NCBI GenBank assembly: GCA_000444245.1
Contig: ATSW01003617.1
Location: 1 to 25,514 of the forward strand
DNA from: Botryllus schlosseri
Lineage: Eukaryota; Chordata; Ascidiacea; Stolidobranchia; Styelidae
Direction: 5' to 3'
Length of the DNA stretch: 25,514 nucleotides
The notes beneath the pieces were generated by a model. That model ran no database searches and was not told the origin of the DNA. It saw only the letters and a list, made by a program, of their open reading frames with translations. How positions within the stretch are numbered: the first letter of the stretch is position 1; each line of letters starts with the position of its first letter. This document shows positions 18,735-25,514 of the stretch, one piece after another. Made by a program: the position numbers and the translations under genes.

Positions 18735-21700
18735 GTGAGGCGGATTCTGAGAATTTTCCGCGGTCAATGTTTGAACGCAATTTCTGATATGGCGATGCAG
18801 CATTAGCGTACTAGGTTGCGCATTTTAGCAAGAAGTGTCGCCCTCAACAACCCTAATTTGACCAAAATATTGCGAATTTAAGTTGCAGGTGTAAATTTCT
18901 GACATTTTTCCGCTTGAGCGATCACAAAACAGCAATTTTTGAACGGCCATATCTTCGGTTCCACTTGACCGATTTTGATAACATTTGTTTTTCTGAAAAA
19001 TCAAAAAGAGGAGTTTCGTAAGCATACCAATTTTCATGAAAATCCGAGACGTTTGGTTACATTTTGATATTTTTCTGGATCACCTGACATGTAATGACTT
19101 TAGTTCATTTTGTCATGACGTCACATATGCGGCTACTATTGAAATTGCAAGTTGCATCTTCGCGAATGACGCAATGATAACTAAAATGATACCAAAAGCG
19201 GTGAAATTTTCCAAAATATATTCAGTCACGAACTCACGATAATTTCAGTCATGCATGTACTAGTAACATATCATGAAACTACTTTTTACTTTTGAAAATT
19301 CTTAGTGCGAGAGTAATTGGAAGTAGTCAAAACGTATTACCGCCGGAGTAAGTTGTGCAACGAGGCGATACCTACTTACGTACTCTGAGAAAGTAGAAAT
19401 AGGCTACTTTGCTACTGACCACTTCTGTAAATTAGACTACTGCAATTTGTAAGACATACAAACATTTATTGGTGTTGCTTATGTATCCAATTTTTTGATC
19501 CAATATTTGTGTGTTTTTAGCCAAGCGATATCGAGGTGATAGAATATTACCCGGCCTTCATGGAAATGGTTCGTAATCTTCTGGACGGCAATATCGACTC
19601 GTCACAGTACGAGGATCAGCTGCGAGATATGTTCACCATCCATGCGTATATCGCTTTCACCATGGACAAGCTCATCAGTAATATTGTGCGGCAGCTACAG
19701 ACGATTATTGGGGTAAGAAGATAATCTGTAGTTAATGGAATCGTAGCGATATGCATACCGTACAACTGCCGTTTAATATTCAGCATTGGTGTAATTTTCT
19801 GAAATATATTCGGTCACTGTGGAAGTATCCTGAGAACGAAATCACTTGTTCACAGTACATATCGTAGGGTGTAGTAAAAAATTCTAAAAAGTGTTCTTGA
19901 TACATGGTCCCAAATATCAAATGAAACAGGCCTACTGCTATCATGTTTTCAGGTTCCTGCACCCTCTAGTGGCAGTGCAATTTGGCCGAACAGGACGAAA
20001 ATAGCTAATTTTGCCATATCTTGCTATCCACTTATGCTAGAAAGCTAGTTGTGGGCTTAAAAGCTGCGGAAGCAGCATGCTTCTATATCACATCCATAGA
20101 AATTTGGCTTGAAAATGTACAGAAAAAACGTTATTGATTTTTTCTAGTAAATTCGAGCGCTGATGCGGTGGATGCGACATCGAAAGCTTATAATAATTTA
20201 TCTGTGGATATGTAAACAGTATCGGCAATGAGATTGAGAAGTACTGTTACTGTCTTTGATCAGTATTGCTGCTGTAAAGCGGTATCTAGATACAGGCAGA
20301 CTGTTGCTAGGTTCTGTCTGAGGACCAGCCATGCTGACATTCGCTTTGGTTCAGGACGAAATGTGCTCTCAAATACTCCGGTATTACGTGGAGGAAGAGA
20401 AAAACGGGGCGACCGGGGGCCCGCTGGTGTCTGCGGTGAAGCGGCAGCTGCAGGAAAGCAATTACCAGAAACGAGCGGAACAGCTTTTGGCAGAAGAGAA
20501 CTGCTTCAAGGTGCGGTGGGGAATAGCGAATTTCACAAATAATATTTTAACGTTCGAAATTTATCCACTAAAAGCTTTTAGACTGAATCTCATCAGTAGC
20601 ATAATACGATGAATCAAGTTTAAAATTTAGGATTAATGTAATCTATTTTTAGATTTGGGATTTAGTACTCTAGGATTTCGAATGTAGTTCATCGTATAAC
20701 TGACATTCGCTCCTGATGAGAGTCAGACGAATAGCTTTTCGTGAATAAATTAACAATATGAACATAGGCTATTGTTTCATCTAATTCTGATGTTATGCAC
20801 CCCAAATAACGTGTTTAAATAGTGAATTCTGTGTCATCAATTGTCGAATGCCTCTTGCAGGTAGTGATATTGCAGAAGAAGAGCCAGCTGCACGTTCAGA
20901 TTGAATTGATGGATGCTGAGGACGAACAAGACGAAACGGCCGAGCTGGCGGACTCGGCGAAATGGTCCGAGTACGTGGAGAAATATGTCGAAGAATTGCA
21001 GGTGGGTGTGCGCAGGCCGGGAGATATTATTATTATTCGATCGGTTGGCTTGTTATTGTGCTTGGGTTCGAGTTTCGTAAAATTTTCAACACTCTGTCTG
21101 CATTGCTTTCATAATAATGTTATTAGTTATTGCATTCCTGATATTGCCAAATTCACCGGTTGCTGAATGCGACATGCCGAATTTATCAAATGTCATATAT
21201 CACAATTCACGTTCATATTCAGTGATAGTTCATCTTCAAATCTTTTGGTACAATATTTTTGCATCACATTTCTAATGCCGAATTCGCTGGCGACCACCCA
21301 GCCCTAGTAAATACCGAAGCTGGCAAAAGACCGTTCCCAAATTTCCGTCCCACGTTTCCAGGAAGAGCTGCCCAACAGCGTGAGAGAGAGAATCTCCAAA
21401 GCGTCGCCCGTTTTCCTGCAGCGCAACGCCGCCATGCACAGGTGTCCGAAAAAATACGAGAGAGACGACGAGGACGAGGGAAGAAGAAAAAGGTATGCTG
21501 TCGGTTAAAAAAATACTTCGACTCTCTGAGGAGCTTTATTTTCCGCGTAGCGACGTTAAAAGCAGGTTGTACTGCCACGGTGAGATGGAGGTGATCTTCA
21601 ATCAGAATACGTACAAGATGACGTTCGTGCCCGGGACCGAGTTTGTTCTGTACCGGCAGAACGCGTTGCGACGCGCCAAGGAAGGGCGGCACAAGAGGAA

Positions 21701-22888
21701 CAAGGCCTTGCACGATAAGTACGCAGATTTAGTGGTTTTGAAAATTTCATGACTGTCAGAGTGGAAGCAGAAAGCAGAGGTGGTCATTGTGTCGTCGTTG
21801 GTACTCGAGTAGATGTAACGCCATAAATTTCTACTCTGTCACAAGTATAAGTAGGAATATTCGAGACGTGTTAATAGTAGAAAGGGAAATTCTGAAAAGA
21901 GCTCCAGTATGTGTTTTCAAAAAGTAGATTTAGTCTGGATGTCGCATACAGTGACTTATTACTTACTAGGAGTGCCAACAACTGCGGGGTAGGGCTGTTA
22001 AAAAACACTTTTCCTTCAAATTTGACTGGCTACTTGATAAAATTGTTAGGTTGGTTCAAAAGACGCTGCTCCATTCCAACCAGTAGAAGCGAAATTCTTG
22101 CAGTAGAAAGTTTTGAATTTATCATTGAAAAATGGAAAAATAAAATTTCAAAATTTTTCTGTCAACCCCATAAAATTTTCAGGCTGCCGGTAGAGGTGTT
22201 GCATACCAAATTTGGCTCAATTCCAACCACTAGAAGCAAAGTTATTGCAGTAGAAAAATTTCTAATTCCATGATTTTATAGTAAATAATTAAAGAGTTAG
22301 TCACCGTAAATACTATTTTATTCAAATCCCATTTTCTCTACTGCAATAACTTCGCTTCTAGTGGTTGGAATTGAGCCAAATTTGCTGACCATCATCTCTA
22401 CTGACGACCTAACAATTTTATGGGGTTGATAGTAAAATTTTGAATTTTTTTTTAATGAGAAGTTCAAAACTTTCTACTGCAAGAATCTCGCTTGTACTGG
22501 TTGGAATTGAGTCAAAATTGGTGTGCAGCGTTTTTTCAACCAACCGAACAATTTTATCGAGTAGCCAGTGAAATCTGAAGGAAAAGTTTTTTTTAACAAC
22601 CCTTTGCGGGCCTTTTTATTCATATTTACCGCCATCACTGAATCATGTTTTCTTACCGCAAGACTCCAGGCCAAGGTGTCCGAGTGGGGTCGCGAAAACG
22701 TGTCCAGGGACATGTCGCGACAGTGCACCAACTGGCTCATGGGAAAGGTGCCGGGCCAGTGCGGGGGCGCCGAGGACCTGTCCGACTGCACCACGGTGTG
22801 CAAGGCCGAGAAGGTGGGCCTGGTGTCGCGCAACCGATACCTGGTCGAGTACCACAAGGAGGCCGCCAAATCGTCTGTGGGCACATGA
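15640..22888 (+). CDS. SIN3A: SIN3 family transcriptional corepressor
   Basis: Nuclear scaffold that binds sequence-specific repressors through paired amphipathic helix (PAH) domains and recruits HDAC1/2. Exons: 15640-18734, 19521-19712, 20355-20510, 20861-21001, 21362-21492, 21551-21718 and 22663-22888. All introns are phase 0 except the last two (phase 2). The total is about 1369 residues, against 1273 in human SIN3A. PAH1 spans about 154-228 ([15 protein letters not shown]), PAH2 362-443 and PAH3 529-600. The HDAC-interaction region runs from about 629 ([20 protein letters not shown]) and the Sin3 C-terminal domain from about 974 onward. The ATG at 15640 is preceded by an in-frame TAA at 15625, so it is the likely start. 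One base is missing near 16876-16881 inside PAH2. The order and spacing match animal SIN3; a single invertebrate gene would be co-orthologous to SIN3A and SIN3B. Confidence 0.95.
19521..21718 (+). CDS. SIN3A: SIN3 exons 2-6, C-terminal domain
   Basis: 19521-19712 gives [20 protein letters not shown] and [16 protein letters not shown], nearly the human text. 20355-20510 gives [22 protein letters not shown] and ENCFK. 20861-21001 gives [13 protein letters not shown] and [14 protein letters not shown]. 21362-21492 gives [20 protein letters not shown]. 21551-21718 gives the NTYKMTFV and [10 protein letters not shown] segment. Junctions are AG|GT-consistent and in phase (0, 0, 0, 0, then 2 before and after exon 6). 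Exon 6 could instead start 15 nt later, at AAAAGCAG, without changing frame. Confidence 0.9.
21989..22604. mobile_element. Foldback DNA element, copy 3, in the last SIN3 intron
   Basis: Best-preserved copy. Left end (GT)AGGGCTGTTAAAAAA and right end TTTTTTTTAACAACCCTT are inverted, and the two roughly 300-bp arms mirror each other around about 22297. Each arm carries two units of the block 'CAATTCCAACCACTAGAAGC'/'TTATTGCAGTAGAAA', so four per element. The flanks both read TGCGGG (21983-21988 and 22605-22610), a possible 6-bp target duplication. There is no coding frame. It fills about two thirds of a 944-bp intron without disturbing its splice sites. Confidence 0.8.
22663..22888 (+). CDS. SIN3A: SIN3 last exon
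   Basis: The acceptor TTACCGCAAG|A completes a lysine codon begun in exon 6 (phase 2). The reading then gives [38 protein letters not shown] and [16 protein letters not shown], ending at TGA 22886-22888. This matches the human end (RFQAWVDKW, WLMGEG, CTTTCD, INKYRVKYG). The exon is markedly GC-rich at third positions compared with its AT-rich surroundings. Confidence 0.92.
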
Positions 22889-23445
22889 GGGAAGACACAC
22901 TGCTATCGTCGTGGCATCGATGTTACAGTCATGGTCAGGGCTGCCGTTGATATGGATCATAATCAGAGGACAGCCAAAACTCTTGAGCATGACCCCGAAA
23001 TTTATCAACTGATAACTGACTTGTACAAAACTGCTGGATTTTCAAAATGCTCAACTAGAACTGCACACNTTTCAAATCATTAACTAGAAATACAGCTGCT
23101 CAAAAAACCAGTAGATAATTGACCTAGCTGANGGTAAGCACGGCCTCATTGCCATCTGGTTAAGTTGACAAANTCTTTTTCTTGACTATTGTGAACTTTG
23201 ATGAGCTCTGNAAAGGAGACAGACGCTAGTCGTAAATAAGGGCAATGAAGTTTTTAATGACATCACCCCTCAAAATATGGACAAATCTTTTGATGACCGC
23301 ATGGCGACCCTGGTTATGGGACTGACCCGCCCTGGNCTTTTTTGGCCTATTTTCTTATCTCTCTACAAGTTTCAAATTTATGCCGCACGCTATTTTTCAA
23401 GTCTGGCAAGATGACGCGTTGGTTATTGGCGCGCCTTGATTTTGG

Positions 23446-23451
23446 AATAAA
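23446..23451 (+). terminator. Possible SIN3 polyadenylation signal
   Basis: An AATAAA about 560 bp after the SIN3 stop codon, followed by T- and GT-rich sequence (TTCTTGGTATC, GTGTGTGGTG). It is the most plausible signal I noticed in the 3' flank, but the hexamer alone is common in AT-rich DNA. Confidence 0.35.
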
Positions 23452-23595
23452 TTTCTTGGTATCATTCTGTATTTTGTCTCAGGAATGTGTGTGGTGTAGG
23501 GGGGGCTGGTNGGTCATGAGATGCTTCCACATTTTCTAAGTACTTGAGCAGTTTTGCCNGCTTGTACTGCTTACTNGNGGGTTGACATTTTAGAC

Positions 23596-23700
23596 CAGTG
23601 GTTCTCAACCGGGGATCTGTGAAGCGTTTTCAGTGGTCCCCGAAACCTTAATTTGTAGAATGAGTGATAACCTGATTTTTATTTATTTGTTAATTAGGAA
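23596..23700. mobile_element. hAT-type transposon terminus
   Basis: CAGTGGTTCTCAACCGGGG at 23596 is the classic end of hAT/Charlie-like elements. The following GATCTGTGAAGC and GTGGTCCCCG text also fits such non-autonomous elements. The opposite end (GGTTGAGAACCACTG) is not found downstream, so it is a one-ended fragment whose inner limit is approximate. Confidence 0.6.
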
Positions 23701-25250
23701 AGGCNTGAGACAGTTTCGCTTCATAATTGCTGAAACTTGAGGANTCGCCCTCGCATCATAAAAATGGTGTGCGAACTTATCTTGAATGTGAAATTGCCAA
23801 TAGCCGGCCGATGCAAACATATTGCTGTNTAGAGGTGTTTTGTCGGGGGTTGTGGAAAAATGAAATGTTGCAGGGTGACTTCGGAATCTTCGCGAAATAG
23901 ATTGGATGTGGAGTTGTCAATCTCAGAAATTAGTAAACAGTCTTTTGAAATAGAAATTCCTCAATATTTTCCTCATATGTTCCAATGAAGTAATTGTAAC
24001 CTCGCCACGAAATCCATTTTCTCCTGTGATATAACCACTAAATAACTTCAAGATGAGATGCTAGATCGAAATGACTAGGCTGTATGTGATATGTTCATTA
24101 AAAACTCGCACCAAAAGCTGTCGTCGAAAGCTCCACGCGTTAATATTGCATTCTCCACCAATATATCTTTGTGGAAATGGATTTTCGATCGGTCAAATCG
24201 AAGACGTGGGTTTTCAAGGCAACTTTACTAGTAAGAACATAGTTACAAAATTTGTGCAACCTAGCCTACACTACAGACTTGTCCAAAATATGCACGTTTC
24301 CACGACCCTTCACCCGGTAGTCATGTCGGTGATTAGGACATTGATAATATCGTTTTCGCACTTGCGCCCTGATCATGAGATTCACTGACTAGCTTTGACA
24401 AACGGTGCACCCGCGTCCAACATACATTCTCGAATTTCCTTTCGTCACGCTTCTACCAATATTTACTATGCCGATCGTGTCGCTCGCCAGATGGGGGTAG
24501 AGAGCTGAACAGGATAGCATGTTCGTGTTCGCCTTTACCGAACCAAAACGTGGGGATACAGTTGTTCCCATGTGTATCATCGAATAATGATCTAGACAGC
24601 ACACGTTGAAACCCAAGCAATTTTGATCATAATAGATGATATAATATTTGATTACTAGAACAGTCTGCTAAAAAACCTATACTAATGTTCGACCACAAAC
24701 CTCGGAATATTTTCAACCGAACACGAGCGTTATTCAAACTTTCCGCATCGTTCCTATACTTTACTTGTCTCGGTATAGCCTACTGTAGGTCACTTGTCGT
24801 GATTTACTCAAAGTGCATAAAAAGAAATATATTGGAGTCTCAAACGGTGCACGAATACAGGTTTATTTTAGTCATGCGTTCAATTTCGTTTTGTGGTGTC
24901 GCGATGATCAAGCGAGCAGTGGTGATTTGAAATCCCCATGATTTTATCATCACAGAAGCTTTCGTTATTATGCCTGAAAACAGCACCTCATTGGTGAGCA
25001 TACCAGAACGATTTTGTGAAGCATTAAACATTAGGAAGAAAGCACGTATCTGGCTTAAGTTCAACAAAAGAATAGGGGCGATTGCTGCTGATTAGTAGCG
25101 CCTACGCGCCAAGAGAAATAACTAGCGAATTACACATCGTAGAAATACAGAGGCGACCATCATTTCATCTTGGCGAATCTCCGTGAGCTGTTTTGGGTAT
25201 GGCAATCGCTGCGCGTAAATCGATATTGTTGGAAAAGAGAGAGAGAGAGA

Positions 25251-25500
25251 TGCTATTCTTTTTCGCTTGCACCATCGAGATGCAATTGCCGACGGAGATG
25301 CGATACGACCTTCAGTAAGGTCATCTAGTCTGCACCCCCGTTTTTTCTCCTCTTCCATGCTCTCCGTGGATGTTGAACGCGTAGCAGGATAGCCGCAGAT
25401 ACCAGTTTTCGAGTCTTCGGTCTGACCCGGCCGGGGATCAAACCCACGACCTACCGATCAAGAAGCTGGACGCATCACCATTACACTATCTATATGGGCG
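25251..25500 (-). mobile_element. tRNA-derived SINE
   Basis: Read on the minus strand from 25500 leftward, a tRNA-like head shows an A-box-like TAGATAGTGTAATGG (complement of 25478-25492) and a B box GGGTTTGATCCC (complement of 25434-25445), at spacing usual for RNA polymerase III promoters. After the head comes GGGTCAGACCGAAGACTCG, AAAACTGGTATCTGCGGC and CTGCTACGCGTTCAAC, which resembles the central domain of Nin-DC-type SINEs of marine invertebrates. A CT/GA tract at 25236-25250 may mark its tail side. It is a mobile repeat, not a functional tRNA gene. The body's left limit is uncertain. Confidence 0.6.
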
Positions 25501-25514
25501 TTGGTGTTGATAGG

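Larger units (their letters stand above)
22889..25250. other. 3' flank of SIN3 without recognisable gene
   Basis: The first part must hold the SIN3 3' untranslated region. Beyond a possible polyadenylation signal and a hAT terminus I see no gene, and the reading frames are short and without signature. About eleven N bases lie between 23069 and 23829, so this part is the least reliable in the window. A GA microsatellite sits at 25236-25250. Confidence 0.5.

Noticed and set aside
20711-20745. Hammerhead-ribozyme-like CTGATGAG followed by GACGAAT
   Set aside because: The second core reads GAAT rather than GAAA and the stem II loop would be a single base, so the fold is not viable.
25427-25500. 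Functional tRNA gene on the minus strand
   Set aside because: Pol III boxes are present, but the sequence continues directly into a SINE body and I could not pair a proper acceptor stem.

Overview
The window is nuclear DNA of an invertebrate animal, most likely a marine deuterostome. A tunicate is my best guess, but this is not proven. The grounds are spliced genes with GT-AG introns (one only 58 nt long), a NACHT-type NLR immune receptor, a metazoan-type SIN3 corepressor, AT-rich noncoding DNA and many short DNA transposons. Scattered N bases (13390, 13394 and about eleven more between 23069 and 23829) show it is draft-quality assembly.

Layout on the + strand. From 1 to 5508 there is no recognisable host gene. 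Instead there is a cluster of foldback DNA elements (2123-5122), one of which carries a 1.5-kb terminal-inverted-repeat (TIR) element that itself contains the 3' piece of a LINE. From 5509 to 12073 lies an NLR-type receptor gene. I can assemble five exons whose splice phases all agree: a start exon, a short helical exon, a short exon with a beta-prone polar motif, a large NACHT exon and an LRR exon. From 12074 to 15590 there is intergenic or late-intron DNA filled by two well-bounded TIR elements, one of which holds degenerate telomere-like repeats. From 15640 to 22888 is a complete SIN3 coding region: one giant 3.1-kb exon followed by six small ones. The last intron carries another copy of the foldback element. 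From 22889 to the end there is no gene I can support, only a hAT terminus and a tRNA-derived SINE running off the right edge.

The two host genes are functionally unrelated: an intracellular immune sensor and a histone-deacetylase scaffold. Each shows exactly one single-base frame slip inside a strongly conserved domain, an extra G in a run of eight in the NACHT exon and a missing base in PAH2 of SIN3. With the N bases, this fits sequencing error better than two independent pseudogenes. The most notable structures are the lopsided intron distribution of SIN3, the short motif exon ahead of the NACHT domain, the foldback family with its datable nested insertions, and the TTAGGG/CCCTAA-like minisatellite inside a TIR element.
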